Of a stretch of DNA of 64,000 bases, positions 25,038 through 36,700 are shown piece by piece (within the stretch, counting starts at the first letter, position 1; the number at the start of each line of letters is the position of its first letter). The DNA is from Cellulomonas xylanilytica (lineage in GTDB: Bacteria > Actinomycetota > Actinomycetes > Actinomycetales > Cellulomonadaceae): assembly GCF_007989805.1 (NCBI RefSeq), contig NZ_BJUB01000008.1:186001-250000 (forward strand), written 5' to 3'. Under the pieces are notes generated by a model that was given only the letters and a program-made list of their open reading frames with translations, searched no databases and was not told the DNA's origin. A program made the position numbers and the translations under genes.

Positions 25038-25685
25038 GTGACGCACGAGACACCCCCGCGACCCGCCCCGGCCACCCGCGACTCGGGCCGGCTCGTGGTC
25101 CTGGTCTCCGGGACCGGCTCGAACCTGGCCGCCCTGCTCGCCGCCCACGACGACCCCGCCTACGGGGCCCGGGTCGTCGCGGTGGTCGCGGACCGCGGGA
25201 ACATCCGGGCGCTCGAGATCGCGAAGGAGGCGGGCATCCCGACCGCCGTCGTGTCGGTCAAGGACTTCGACGACCGTGCCGCGTGGGACGCCGCGATCGC
25301 CGAGACCGTGGCGGTGTTCTCGCCGGACCTGGTCGTGCTCGCCGGGTTCATGAAGCTGTTCGGCGCCACGTTCCTCGGGCGGTTCGGCGGACGGATCGTC
25401 AACACCCACCCGGCGCTGCTGCCGTCGTTCCCGGGCGCGCACGGCGTGCGGGACGCGCTCGCGTACGGGGTCAAGGTCACGGGGTGCACGGTCATGGTGG
25501 TCGACGAGGGCATCGACACCGGCCCGATCCTCGCGCAGGCGGCGGTCCCGGTGGAGCCCGACGACGACGAGGCGACCCTGCACGAGCGGATCAAGGCGGT
25601 CGAGCGGACGCTGCTCGTCGAGTGGGTCGGCCGCATCGCGCGCGGCGGGCTGCGGGTCGAGGGGCGTCACGCGATCGTCGGCTGA
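25038..25685 (+). CDS. purN: Phosphoribosylglycinamide formyltransferase
   Basis: This 215-residue enzyme transfers a formyl group from 10-formyl-THF to GAR in the third step of purine synthesis. It shows [14 protein letters not shown] (phosphate loop), VVADRGN, the catalytic [26 protein letters not shown] with the Asn-His pair, and [17 protein letters not shown]. The GTG start appears leaderless. purH follows after 146 bases that hold a ZTP riboswitch, so the two are separately controlled. Confidence 0.96.
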   Translation: MTHETPPRPAPATRDSGRLVVLVSGTGSNLAALLAAHDDPAYGARVVAVVADRGNIRALEIAKEAGIPTAVVSVKDFDDRAAWDAAIAETVAVFSPDLVVLAGFMKLFGATFLGRFGGRIVNTHPALLPSFPGAHGVRDALAYGVKVTGCTVMVVDEGIDTGPILAQAAVPVEPDDDEATLHERIKAVERTLLVEWVGRIARGGLRVEGRHAIVG

Positions 25686-25701
25686 CCTCCGGGCAGCGGG
25701 C

Positions 25702-25707
25702 TAGACT
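25702..25707 (+). promoter_or_regulatory. -10 box of the purH promoter
   Basis: TAGACT lies six to seven bases before the first nucleotides of the ZTP aptamer, so the transcript would start almost exactly at the riboswitch. The -35 region would overlap the end of purN and is not obvious. Confidence 0.5.
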
Positions 25708-25712
25708 CGACC

Positions 25713-25815
25713 CCGGTCGTGACTGGCGCAGGTGGGTGCAACCACCGGGGAGCGGCCGCAGTGCCCCGCCACGCACCGCCCGCCTGGGTGCATGGGTCCG
25801 CCGTTGCCGACCCAT
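25713..25815 (+). ncRNA. ZTP (pfl) riboswitch upstream of purH
   Basis: The conserved pfl blocks are all present in order: GTGACTGGCG (25720-25729), GGTGGG...ACCACCGGGGAGCG (25731-25754) and CCGCCCGCCTGGG (25777-25787). The class senses ZTP/ZMP, the signal of 10-formyl-THF shortage, and turns on folate and purine genes. ZMP is the substrate of PurH itself. A 7-bp hairpin (25792-25798 with 25809-25815) ending in a C-rich run lies between aptamer and ribosome site and probably forms part of the expression platform. Confidence 0.93.
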
Positions 25816-25831
25816 CCCCCCGGGAGCCCCG

Positions 25832-27424
25832 ATGTCCGCCGAGCACACCCAGCGACCCGTCCGCCGTGCGCTGGTCAGCGTCTACGACAAGACCGGCCTG
25901 ACCGAGCTGGCCGCCGCCCTGCACGCCGCCGGTGTCGAGATCGTCTCCACCGGCTCGACCGCCTCGACCATCGCCGCCTCCGGCGTCCCCGTGACCCGTG
26001 TCGAGGACCTGACCGGCTTCCCGGAGTGCCTCGACGGGCGCGTCAAGACGCTGCACCCGCGGGTGCACGCGGGCGTGCTCGCCGACACGCGGATCCCGGA
26101 GCACCTCGCGCAGCTGGACGAGCTGGGCATCGCCCCGTTCGAGCTGGTCGTCGTCAACCTCTACCCATTCACCGCGACGGTCGCGTCCGGCGCCGGGCCC
26201 GACGAGTGCGTCGAGCAGATCGACATCGGCGGTCCGTCGATGGTCCGCGCGGCGGCGAAGAACCACCCGAGCGTCGCGGTCGTCGTCGACCCCGCGCGCT
26301 ACGCGGAGGTCACCGCGGCGGTCCAGGCGGGCGGCTTCACGCTCGCCGCCCGTCGCCTGCTCGCGGCGGACGCGTTCGCGCACACCGCCGCGTACGACGC
26401 CGCGGTCGCCAGCTGGTTCGCCGCCGACTACGCGCCCGACGAGGAGGCCGCGGGTTCCGGCTTCCCGGCGTTCACGGGGACCACGTGGGTGCGCGGCGAG
26501 GTGCTGCGCTACGGCGAGAACCCGCACCAGCAGGCGGCGCTGTACCTGACGCCCGACGGCGTGGCGGGACGCGGGCTGGCCGGTGCGCAGCAGCTGCACG
26601 GCAAGGCGATGAGCTACAACAACTACGTCGACGCCGACGCCGCCTGGCGTGCCGCGCACGACCACACCGACCCGGCCGTCGCGATCATCAAGCACGCCAA
26701 CCCGTGCGGCATCGCGGTGGGCGCCGACGTGGCCGACGCGCACGCGAAGGCGCACGCGTGTGACCCGGTCTCCGCGTTCGGCGGGGTCATCGCGACCAAC
26801 CGCACGCTGACGGCCGCCGCCGCGGAGCAGATCGCGCCGGTGTTCACCGAGGTCGTCGTCGCCCCCGCCTTCGAGCCCGAGGCGCTCGAGATCCTCGCGC
26901 GCAAGAAGAACATCCGGCTCCTCCAGGTGACGCCGGTCGAGGGTGGGCGCACCGAGCGGCGGGCCGTCAGCGGCGGCCTGCTCGTGCAGGAGCTCGACCA
27001 GGTGGACGCCCCCGGCGACGACCCGTCGTCGTGGACCCTGGCAGCGGGTTCGGCAGCGGACGACGCCACGCTCGCGGACCTGACGTTCGCGTGGCGGGCG
27101 GTGCGCGCCGTGAAGTCGAACGCCATCCTGCTCGCCGACGCGGGAGCCTCTGTCGGCGTCGGGATGGGTCAGGTCAACCGCGTCGACTCGTGCCGGCTCG
27201 CGGTCGAGCGTGCGAACGGCGGGGAGACCGAGCGTGCCCGGGGAGCGGTGGCGGCCTCGGACGCGTTCTTCCCGTTCGCCGACGGCGCGCAGGTGCTCAT
27301 CGACGCCGGGGTGCGCGCCATCGTGCAGCCGGGTGCGTCGGTCCGGGACGAGGAGGTCGTCGCCGCGGCGCAGGCGGCCGGCGTGACGCTCTACCTGACC
27401 GGCACGCGGCACTTCGCGCACTGA
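25832..27424 (+). CDS. purH: Bifunctional AICAR transformylase/IMP cyclohydrolase
   Basis: This 530-residue enzyme catalyses the last two steps of IMP synthesis. The N-terminal cyclohydrolase domain has [24 protein letters not shown] and [13 protein letters not shown]. The transformylase domain has [42 protein letters not shown] and a C-terminal [15 protein letters not shown]...GTRHFAH. The ATG is the first after the riboswitch and has CGGGAG seven bases upstream. Expression should rise when ZMP/ZTP accumulates. Confidence 0.97.
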   Translation: MSAEHTQRPVRRALVSVYDKTGLTELAAALHAAGVEIVSTGSTASTIAASGVPVTRVEDLTGFPECLDGRVKTLHPRVHAGVLADTRIPEHLAQLDELGIAPFELVVVNLYPFTATVASGAGPDECVEQIDIGGPSMVRAAAKNHPSVAVVVDPARYAEVTAAVQAGGFTLAARRLLAADAFAHTAAYDAAVASWFAADYAPDEEAAGSGFPAFTGTTWVRGEVLRYGENPHQQAALYLTPDGVAGRGLAGAQQLHGKAMSYNNYVDADAAWRAAHDHTDPAVAIIKHANPCGIAVGADVADAHAKAHACDPVSAFGGVIATNRTLTAAAAEQIAPVFTEVVVAPAFEPEALEILARKKNIRLLQVTPVEGGRTERRAVSGGLLVQELDQVDAPGDDPSSWTLAAGSAADDATLADLTFAWRAVRAVKSNAILLADAGASVGVGMGQVNRVDSCRLAVERANGGETERARGAVAASDAFFPFADGAQVLIDAGVRAIVQPGASVRDEEVVAAAQAAGVTLYLTGTRHFAH

Positions 27425-27430
27425 GCGCCC

Positions 27431-28693
27431 CTAGACGAGGGACGCCTCCCGCAGGGCTCGCCCCGGGTCGACCGCCACCGCGCGGTCGAGCCGGGGCAGC
27501 CCGGCCGCGGTGAACAGCCGCCGTGCCGCGCCGACGTCGCGGGGCCGGTCGACGGTGAGGATCGCGCCGACCTCGTCCGAGCCGGGCCGGAACCACAGGG
27601 CGGTCCAGCCCTCGCCGTCGCGAGGGTTGCCGCGCAGGACGACGCGGTCCTCGGTGCGGGGGCTGCCGAACAGGGCCAGCTCGTGGCCCAGCTGCGTGGA
27701 GAACACGTACGGCGCCACGTCGGTGACCGCGTCACCGGGCGTGCCCAGCAGGTCCGCGACGAGCGCCGCCGGTCCGCGCAGGGCTCCGTCCCAGTGGCCG
27801 CCCGGGACCCAGCCGTGCCGCGGGGAGCGGCGCAGCGCGACGTCGCCGACCGCGCGGACGCTGCGCGGCGCGCCGACGACCGCATGGTGCTCGTCGACCC
27901 GCAGTGAACCGTCGGGCTCGCGGGGCAGCGCACCGGCCAGCCAGTCGGTCGTCGGGCGGGCACCCACGGCGGCCAGCACGACGTCGGCGACGACCAGCTT
28001 GCCGTCCGCGAGGCTCACGCCGTTGGCGCCGACCTCGACCACGTGCTCGCCGGTGAGCAGGCGGACCCCCGCCGCCGCGTACCAGGGGATGGTCAGCTCC
28101 CCCACGGTCGGGCCGAGCGCCGCGACGAGCGGGCCGCCGTTCGCCTCGACCACCACGACGTCGACCCCGGCCGCGGCGGCGACCCCGGCCACCTCCGCAC
28201 CGATCCACCCCGCACCGATCACCACGAGCCGTGCGCCCGGCACGAGCGCGGCACGGAGCCGTTCCGCGTCGGCGGCGGTGTGCAGGGTCAGGGCCGCCTC
28301 CCAGCCCGGCGGCCGGACGGCGTGCGCGCCGCTGGCCACGACCAGGGCGTCCGTGCACAGCGTGCCGTCGTCGGTGAGCACCTGAGGACGTGCCCCGGAG
28401 AGTGAGAGCGAGCGTGCCGGGGTGCGCAGGTGGACCTCGTCGGCGAGCGCGAGCAGGTCGGCGCCGAGCTCGTCGGCCAGCCACGTCGGGCCGGGACGGT
28501 CCAGGAGGTGCTTCGACAGCGGCGGGCGGTCGTACGGGGCGACCCCCTCGGCGCCGAGCACCACGACACGCCCGTCGAACCCCCGCTCGCGCAGCTCCGC
28601 GACCGTCCGGGTGGCCGCCAGGCCTGCGCCGACGACGAGCACGTCACGAGGTGGTCGGCGGTCCTGCAGGTCGTGGTCGGTCCGGTCGGTCAC
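27431..28693 (-). CDS. FAD-dependent ferredoxin reductase-type oxidoreductase
   Basis: This 420-residue protein has the two dinucleotide folds of class I pyridine nucleotide-disulfide reductases: VLVVGAGLAATRTVAELRERGFDG (FAD) and LVVIGAGWIGAEVAGVAAAAGVDVVVVEA (NAD(P)H). It also has APYDRPPLSKHLL and SVRAVGDVA near the FAD-binding end. This is the ferredoxin/rubredoxin reductase type that feeds electrons to Rieske or P450 partners; no partner is next door. The GTG start has a weak ribosome site. It converges on purH with seven bases between the stops. Confidence 0.85.
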   Translation of the reverse strand: MTDRTDHDLQDRRPPRDVLVVGAGLAATRTVAELRERGFDGRVVVLGAEGVAPYDRPPLSKHLLDRPGPTWLADELGADLLALADEVHLRTPARSLSLSGARPQVLTDDGTLCTDALVVASGAHAVRPPGWEAALTLHTAADAERLRAALVPGARLVVIGAGWIGAEVAGVAAAAGVDVVVVEANGGPLVAALGPTVGELTIPWYAAAGVRLLTGEHVVEVGANGVSLADGKLVVADVVLAAVGARPTTDWLAGALPREPDGSLRVDEHHAVVGAPRSVRAVGDVALRRSPRHGWVPGGHWDGALRGPAALVADLLGTPGDAVTDVAPYVFSTQLGHELALFGSPRTEDRVVLRGNPRDGEGWTALWFRPGSDEVGAILTVDRPRDVGAARRLFTAAGLPRLDRAVAVDPGRALREASLV

Positions 28694-28746
28694 CTCGCAA
28701 CGGTAGTCTCCCGTCGGGAGGCACGAGCGAGATGGTGAAGGAGCGC

Positions 28747-29172
28747 ATGAGCGGGGCAGCCGGAGTACGCCGCGCCGCTGGCGCTCACCCGGACGCCGTC
28801 GGCCCGGTGCGTCCGGAACCGTCGGAACCCCCCGTGCCGGGCCCGCCGCCCTCGACCGGTCCCATCCCCGTCGAGGAGGCCCCCCTCGACCCGCGGGCCA
28901 TCGCGCGTGCGTCGCTCGACGCCGCCCGCAACGTCTCGCTGTGGTGGACCAGCTCCGGCATCGTCGTCGCCACCGTCGTGGCGCTGGTCGTCGGCACCCG
29001 GGCGGGCGCGTTCGTGCTCGCCGGTGTCGTGCTCGTGTGCGCCGTGGTGCGGGCGGTGCTGCCGCTGCCGGGTCCCGTGGCGCTCGCCGTGCGGGCCAAG
29101 GCCCTCGACGTCGCCGTCCTCGTCCTGCTGGGTTCCGGCCTGGCCGTGCTCGCGCAGATCCTGCCGCGCTGA
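28747..29172 (+). CDS. DUF3017 family membrane protein
   Basis: This roughly 141-residue protein has a proline-rich N-terminal tail followed by three helices (SSGIVVATVVALVVGTRAG, FVLAGVVLVCAVVRAVLPL, DVAVLVLLGSGLAVLAQIL), the DUF3017 layout found in actinobacteria, often near folD or purH. The function is unknown. AAGGAG lies very close to the chosen ATG; in-frame starts at 28732 and 28735 are alternatives. The 3' end continues into a 20-bp tandem repeat that echoes its last codons. Confidence 0.8.
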   Translation: MSGAAGVRRAAGAHPDAVGPVRPEPSEPPVPGPPPSTGPIPVEEAPLDPRAIARASLDAARNVSLWWTSSGIVVATVVALVVGTRAGAFVLAGVVLVCAVVRAVLPLPGPVALAVRAKALDVAVLVLLGSGLAVLAQILPR

Positions 29173-29250
29173 CGCAGATCCCGTCGCGCTGACGCAGATC
29201 CCGTCGCGCTGACGCCGATCCCGTCGCGCTGACGCCGATCCCGTCGCGCT
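29171..29250. repeat. 20-bp tandem repeat (four copies) after the DUF3017 gene
   Basis: The unit GACGCMGATCCCGTCGCGCT occurs four times in a row (29171-29250), preceded by a partial diverged copy that is the last coding segment of the DUF3017 gene (29151-29170) and followed by a degenerate start of a fifth. The array seems to have grown from the gene end, and each unit brings its own in-phase TGA. Confidence 0.9.
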
Positions 29251-29269
29251 GACGCGGTTCGACACGCAC

Positions 29270-29302
29270 GGACGCCCGGGACCGTGGCGGTCCCGGGCGT
29301 CC
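29270..29302. terminator. Bidirectional terminator between the DUF3017 and aquaporin genes
   Basis: A perfect 14-bp stem (29270-29283 with 29289-29302) and 5-nt loop lies between two convergent genes. Confidence 0.82.
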
Positions 29303-29325
29303 GGATCGTGCGGGTCAGGCGGGTG

Positions 29326-30417
29326 TCAGCGCTCCGACACCACGAGGACGTCGTCCGTGGTGACGTACGCGTCGTCCTCCTCGAGCAGGTTGTCCTCGGC
29401 CGGCTCCGCGGCGAACGCCCGGTAGACCAGGCCCGCGAGCGCCGCACCGACGAGCGGGGCGACCCAGAACAGCCAGAGCTGGCTCAGGGCCCAGCTCTCG
29501 GAGAAGATCGCCGACGCGGTCGAGCGGGCCGGGTTGAGCGACGCGTTGGTGACGGGCATCGCGACGAGGATCAGCACGGCGAGGGCCAGGCCGATCGCGA
29601 ACGGCGCCTGCTTGTGCGCCGAGCGGCGGTCCGTGGCACCCAGGATGATGCCGACGAACACGGCGGTGACGACGATCTCGATGAGCAGCGCCGACACCAG
29701 GGAGAACTCGACCTGACCGGTGGAGATGCCGCTCAGCGGCGAGTGCTCGGCGTAGCCATTGGACACCGACGAGAAGAACGACCGGGTGGTGGCCTCGCCG
29801 CTGGTGTCGATCAGGGCGGGCAGCTGCGACGGGACCGAGATGAAGAGGACTGCCGCCGCGATGATGCCGCCGACGAGCTGGGCCAGCCAGTACGGCACGA
29901 CGTCCTTCCACGGCGTCCGGCCGCCGATGGCGGCACCGATCGTGACGGCCGGGTTGAAGTGCCCGCCCGAGACGTGGCCGACGGCGATGATGCCCGCGAG
30001 CACCGCGATGCCGAAGCCGAGGGCGACGGCGATCGCCCCGCCGCCGACGCTCGGCAGGCTGGCGTAGAGCGCGATGCCGAGACCCACGAGCACGAGCGTG
30101 AACGTGCCGAAGGCCTCCGCACCGAGGCGGGAGACCAGGCTCGGGCCGGTCACGACGACCGTGCCGGCGGGCACGACGTAGGCGTCGAGCTCCTCGACGA
30201 CGACGTCCTCGTCGCGCTCGGCGACGGGCTCGGAGACGGGCTCCGGTGCGGGCTGGGAGACGGGCTCGGCAGCGGCCGGGGAGACCGGCTCGGACGCGGG
30301 CGCCGCGGCGTCGGCGGCTGCTGCTGCCGTCGCCTCCTCGGGAGCGGGCGTGCCGGCAGCGGTGGTCTCGTCGGGCTCGGGGGAGCCTGCGGCCTTGTCA
30401 GGGTTGTCCTGTGACAT
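29326..30417 (-). CDS. MIP family aquaporin with acidic N-terminal extension
   Basis: This 363-residue channel protein carries both NPA boxes of the aquaporin/glycerol facilitator fold (SGGHFNPAVTIG and TNASLNPARS) and six membrane spans. The first about 85 residues are an unusual low-complexity Pro/Ala/Glu-rich tail (repeats like PEPVSEPVAE), and the C-terminus is also acidic (EPAEDNLLEEDDAYVTTDDVLVV). Motifs are closest to AqpZ-type water channels, but glycerol transport cannot be excluded. It is transcribed as a single gene, divergent from icd. Confidence 0.9.
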   Translation of the reverse strand: MSQDNPDKAAGSPEPDETTAAGTPAPEEATAAAAADAAAPASEPVSPAAAEPVSQPAPEPVSEPVAERDEDVVVEELDAYVVPAGTVVVTGPSLVSRLGAEAFGTFTLVLVGLGIALYASLPSVGGGAIAVALGFGIAVLAGIIAVGHVSGGHFNPAVTIGAAIGGRTPWKDVVPYWLAQLVGGIIAAAVLFISVPSQLPALIDTSGEATTRSFFSSVSNGYAEHSPLSGISTGQVEFSLVSALLIEIVVTAVFVGIILGATDRRSAHKQAPFAIGLALAVLILVAMPVTNASLNPARSTASAIFSESWALSQLWLFWVAPLVGAALAGLVYRAFAAEPAEDNLLEEDDAYVTTDDVLVVSER

Positions 30418-30601
30418 GTCGATCCTGTCGTGAGTAACCGTCGGTGGAAGGGCGGTGCGCACGGAGCCTGCCACGGCCGACGATGCGGCCCTGGCGACGC
30501 GGTGATCAGCGTCTCGCCCCTGGTGGGTGCCAGCATGCCAGTCCTGGTGGCTGCGGTCACGGTGCGGGCCGAGGAGCGGACCGGAGGCCCGACTCTCCCA
30601 G

Positions 30602-30623
30602 ATCTCTCGACGTCGAGTAATCT
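30602..30623 (+). promoter_or_regulatory. icd promoter with palindromic element shared with sucC
   Basis: A perfect CTCGACGTCGAG palindrome (30606-30617) abuts the -10 box TAATCT (30618-30623), about 75 bases before the icd start. The 20-nt stretch 30602-30621 is 15/20 identical to 20815-20834 at sucC. A DNA-binding protein bound here would block RNA polymerase. Confidence 0.5.
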
Positions 30624-30697
30624 TGTCCCCGGACCCGCGCCGGCAGACGTTCCCTCGTGCCGTGCCCCCATCCGTCCCCAGCACAGGAGATTCCCGC

Positions 30698-33009
<2,312 letters not shown>

Positions 33010-33022
33010 GCTGCTGCTCACC

Positions 33023-33439
33023 ATGTGGGCGGAGGAAGTGCACGTCTCGCGCCCGGGCACGGGCGTGGGGGCGTTCCTCGGCTGGGTGCTGCTCGGTGCC
33101 GGGGTCGGCGCGGGCTTCGGGCTCGGCATCCTGGGCGGGTTGTTCCTCGCGCTGGGCCTGCTCGTGGTCGGCGGCGTGCTCGTCGTCCGGCAGGGCCTGC
33201 GGCCGGCGCAGCTGGGGGTGCTCACGGGTCTGGGGGCTCTCCCGCTCGCCATCGCCTGGCTGAACCGGCGGGGCCCGGGCCAGTACTGCGCGGGCGGGGT
33301 GACGGGAGCGTCCGACTGCGTGGCCCAGTCCAACCCGTGGCCGTTCGTGCTGGTCGGGGTGGTCGCGGTGGTCGTCGGCATCGTGCTGTTCCTGCGGGCG
33401 CGGCGCCCGCCGGGGCCGCTCATCGAGCCGCGCCGGTGA
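33023..33439 (+). CDS. Small membrane protein, unknown function
   Basis: This 138-residue protein has glycine-rich helices (GAFLGWVLLGAGVGAGFGLGILGGLFLALGLLVVGGVLVV and PFVLVGVVAVVVGIVLFL). Two cysteines in an outside loop (GQYCAGGVTGASDCVAQ) could form a disulfide. No known domain is recognised. It starts 14 bases after the mdh stop and is probably cotranscribed with it. Confidence 0.72.
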   Translation: MWAEEVHVSRPGTGVGAFLGWVLLGAGVGAGFGLGILGGLFLALGLLVVGGVLVVRQGLRPAQLGVLTGLGALPLAIAWLNRRGPGQYCAGGVTGASDCVAQSNPWPFVLVGVVAVVVGIVLFLRARRPPGPLIEPRR

Positions 33440-33446
33440 GGCGGCG

Positions 33447-33560
33447 CTAGAGCACGGAGCGGATGGCGGCCGCGAACGCTGCCGGGTCGTCCTGCTGCAC
33501 GAAGTGCCCGGTCCCCGGCAGCAACCGCACCTCGACGCCGAGGAGGTCGTGCAGCGCCCT
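33447..33560 (-). pseudogene. C-terminal remnant of an alpha/beta hydrolase
   Basis: Reading leftward, about 37 codons encode RALHDLLGVEVRLLPGTGHFVQQDDPAAFAAAIRSVL. This is the end of an alpha/beta hydrolase with the catalytic histidine segment (GTGHFVQQDDP) and a normal TAG stop. The upstream part of the frame is proline-rich nonsense with no hydrolase core, no nucleophile elbow and no start. The gene has lost everything except its tail. Confidence 0.7.
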
Positions 33561-33622
33561 TCGCGGCGGTGGCGGACTCGTCGGCCCTGCTGGCGTCCCT
33601 GGCCTACCCGCTGACCGCGTAG
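33560..33622 (+). pseudogene. Possible 3' fragment of a second, unidentified gene
   Basis: On the plus strand, exactly where hydrolase similarity ends, 20 codons read FAAVADSSALLASLAYPLTA followed by TAG. The composition is that of a real C-terminal helix, but there is no gene body upstream in frame. It could be the tail of another deleted gene joined at a recombination point, or chance. Confidence 0.35.
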
Positions 33623-33686
33623 CAGGGGGGCGGCACGAGCGCGGGTCCGAAGGATCCCGGTCCGACGCAATCGCCCGGATCTCTTG

Positions 33687-33703
33687 CTGCAAGTTGCTGC
33701 AAG
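33687..33703 (+). promoter_or_regulatory. Tandem CTGCAAG heptamers (MalR/Reg1-type operator)
   Basis: CTGCAAG occurs twice (33687-33693, 33697-33703) about 60-75 bases before the amylopullulanase ATG, inside a 10-bp direct repeat TTGCTGCAAG. Directly repeated CTTGCAG/CTGCAAG heptamers are known operators of alpha-amylase genes in Streptomyces, bound by the LacI-family regulator Reg1/MalR. Induction by maltose or maltodextrin is therefore expected. Confidence 0.68.
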
Positions 33704-33763
33704 CGGATACGGTCGGCGACACCTGTCCCGCACATCGACGTGCGGGGAGACGAAGGAGTCGCC

Positions 33764-36700
33764 ATGTCGGTCGCCGACGCCCCCGTCCGTCCCCTCTCCC
33801 GTGCCCTGTCCCGCGGCCTCGCCGCGCTGACCGCCGCCGCGGTCGCCGGCGTCGGGCTCGTCGCCGCCGTCGGGACCTCCGCCGCCGCCGCCGACCGCAC
33901 GGTCGCGCTGGTCGGCTCGCTGCAGAGCGAGCTCGGCTGCGCCGACGACTGGCAGCCGGCGTGCGCGGAGACCGAGCTCGCCCCCACCGGCACGGCGGGC
34001 GTGTACTCCGCGGACTTCACGGTCCCCGCGGGCACCTACGAGTACAAGGTCGCCATCGACGACAGCTGGGACGAGGCCTATGGCAAGGACGGCGGGGACG
34101 CGAACATCCCGCTCGTCGTCGCGGGCCCGTCGAGCCTGCGGTTCACCTACGACGACACGACGCACCGCATCGCGCTGACCCCGCTGGACCTGGGCGGCGA
34201 GTACACGGCGGCCGACGACGACCTCGTCGCGACGCCGGTGCGCGATCCCGGTGCTGACGAGCAGTTCTACTTCGTCATGACGGACAGGTTCGCCAACGGC
34301 GACCCCGCCAACGACACCGGGGGGCTCACGGGCGACCGCCTCGTCACCGGCTTCGACCCGACGAACAAGGGCTTCTTCGAGGGCGGCGACCTGGCGGGCC
34401 TGCACGACAGGCTCGACTACATCGAGGGCCTCGGGACGACGGCGATCTGGCTGACGCCGTCGTTCAAGAACCGCCCGGTGCAAGGCGCGGGCGCGGACGC
34501 GTCGGCCGGGTACCACGGCTACTGGATCACGGACTTCACGCAGATCGACCCGCACCTGGGCACCAACGCGGAGCTCGAGGCGCTGATCGCCGACGCCCAC
34601 GCGCGCGGGATCGACGTCTACTTCGACATCATCACCAACCACACGGCCGACGTCATCGACTACGCCGAGGGCACGTACGACTACGTCAGCCAGGCGACCA
34701 GCCCGTACACCGACGCCGCCGGCACGGTGTTCGACCCGGCCACGTACGCGGGCACGGACACCTTCCCGACGCTGGACCCGGGCACCTCCTTCCCGTACAC
34801 GCCGGTGATCGAGCCGGAGGACGCCGACGTCAAGGCCCCGGGCTGGCTCAACGACCCGACGCTGTACCACAACCGCGGCAACTCGACCTACAGCGGGGAG
34901 TCCACGACGTACGGCGACTTCTCCGGCCTGGACGACCTCATGACCGAGAACCCCGCGGTGGTGGACGGCTTCGTGGACGTCTACAACCAGTGGGTCGACC
35001 TGGGCGTCGACGGCTTCCGCATCGACACCGCCAAGCACGTCAACTTCGAGTTCTGGGAGAAGTTCACGACGGGCGTGCGTGACCACGCGGCCGCGATCGG
35101 CAACGACGACTTCTTCATGTTCGGCGAGGTCTACGACGCCGACCCGGTCAAGCTGGCGCCGTACCTGCGCGACAGCGACATGAACGCGGTGCTCGACTTC
35201 ACGTTCCAGTTGGCGGCCAGCAACTACGCCAAGGGCTTCTCGGCGGGTGGCCTCTCCGCGCTCTACGCGGGCGACGACCGGTACACGACGCCGACGACCA
35301 ACGCGCAGGCGCTGCCGACGTTCCTGGGCAACCACGACATGGGCCGCATCGGCTACTTCGTCAAGGACGCGGACGACCCGGAGCAGCGCTCCGCGCTGGC
35401 GCACTCGCTCATGTACCTGACGCGCGGGCAGCCCGTCGTCTACTACGGCGACGAGCAGGGCTTCGCCGGCACGGGTGGCGACAAGGACGCCCGGCAGTCG
35501 CTGTTCGCGACGCAGGTGAGCGAGTACGCGAACCAGAACCTGCTCGACGGCACCCCCGCGGGCTCGGTCGACCGGTACGACACCGACTCGGCCCTCTACG
35601 ACCACATCGCCGAGCTGGCAGCACTGCGCAACGCCCACCCGGCCCTGCGCACGGGTGCGCAGATCGAGCGCTACGCCGACGGCGGGATCTACGCGTTCAG
35701 CCGGGTCGACGCGCAGGAGAAGGTCGAGCACCTCGTCGCGACGAACAACGGCACCGCGCCGGCGACCGTCACGATCGACACCCTGACGCCGGGCGCGACG
35801 TTCGCGCCGCTGTACGGCACCGCGACGGCCGTGACCGCAGCGGCCGACGGGACCGTCTCGGTGACGGTCCCCGCGCTGGGCGCGATCGTGCTGCAGGCAG
35901 GCACGACGGTCGGCGCCCCCGCGACGGCCGGTGACCTCACCCTCACCGCCCCGGCGCCCGGTGCGGGTCTGACCGGTGACGTCGCGGTCACCGCGGACGT
36001 GCCCGACGACGTCTGGAGCCAGACCTCGTTCGCGTACCGCGTGCTCGGCGACGACGGCTGGACGCCGCTCGGGACCTCCGAGACGACGTCGCCGCGCGTC
36101 TTCCACACCATCGACGGTCTGCCCGACGGCGCGGTCGTCGAGTACCGCGCGGTCACGGTCGACGCGGCGGGCAACAAGTCCGCAGCCTCGACGTACGGCG
36201 GCGTCGGCGGCGCGATCGACGGCGTCGTGGACCCGGGCCCGGACCCGGGTGAGGACCTGTTCGTCACCGTGCCCGGCAGCCACAACGCGGCGATGGGCTG
36301 CCCCGGGGACTGGCAGCCCGACTGCGCGAAGGCCCAGCTGACCAAGCGCACGGACGGCATCTACGCGGGCACGTTCACGCTGCCGGCCGGCAGCTACGAG
36401 TACAAGGTTGCCGTCGGCGGCTCGTGGGACGAGAACTACGGCGCGGGCGGCGCCCCGGGTGGCGCGAACCTGACGTACACGACGGCCACCGCGGGTCCGG
36501 TGACGTTCTACTACGACCCGACGACGCACTACGTCACGTCCAGCGCCCAGGGTCCGATCCTCACCGTCCCCGGGTCCAGCAACAGCGAGCTCGGCTGCTC
36601 CGGCGACTGGATGCCGGACTGCCTGAAGAGCTGGCTGCAGGACCCGGACGGCGACGGCACGTACACCTTCACCGCGCCGGACCTGCCCGAGGGCGCCTAC

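Noticed and set aside
33447..33722. A 91-residue minus-strand protein as an intact gene
   Set aside because: Only its last third resembles a hydrolase; the first part is proline-rich with no ribosome site, so it is better described as a remnant.
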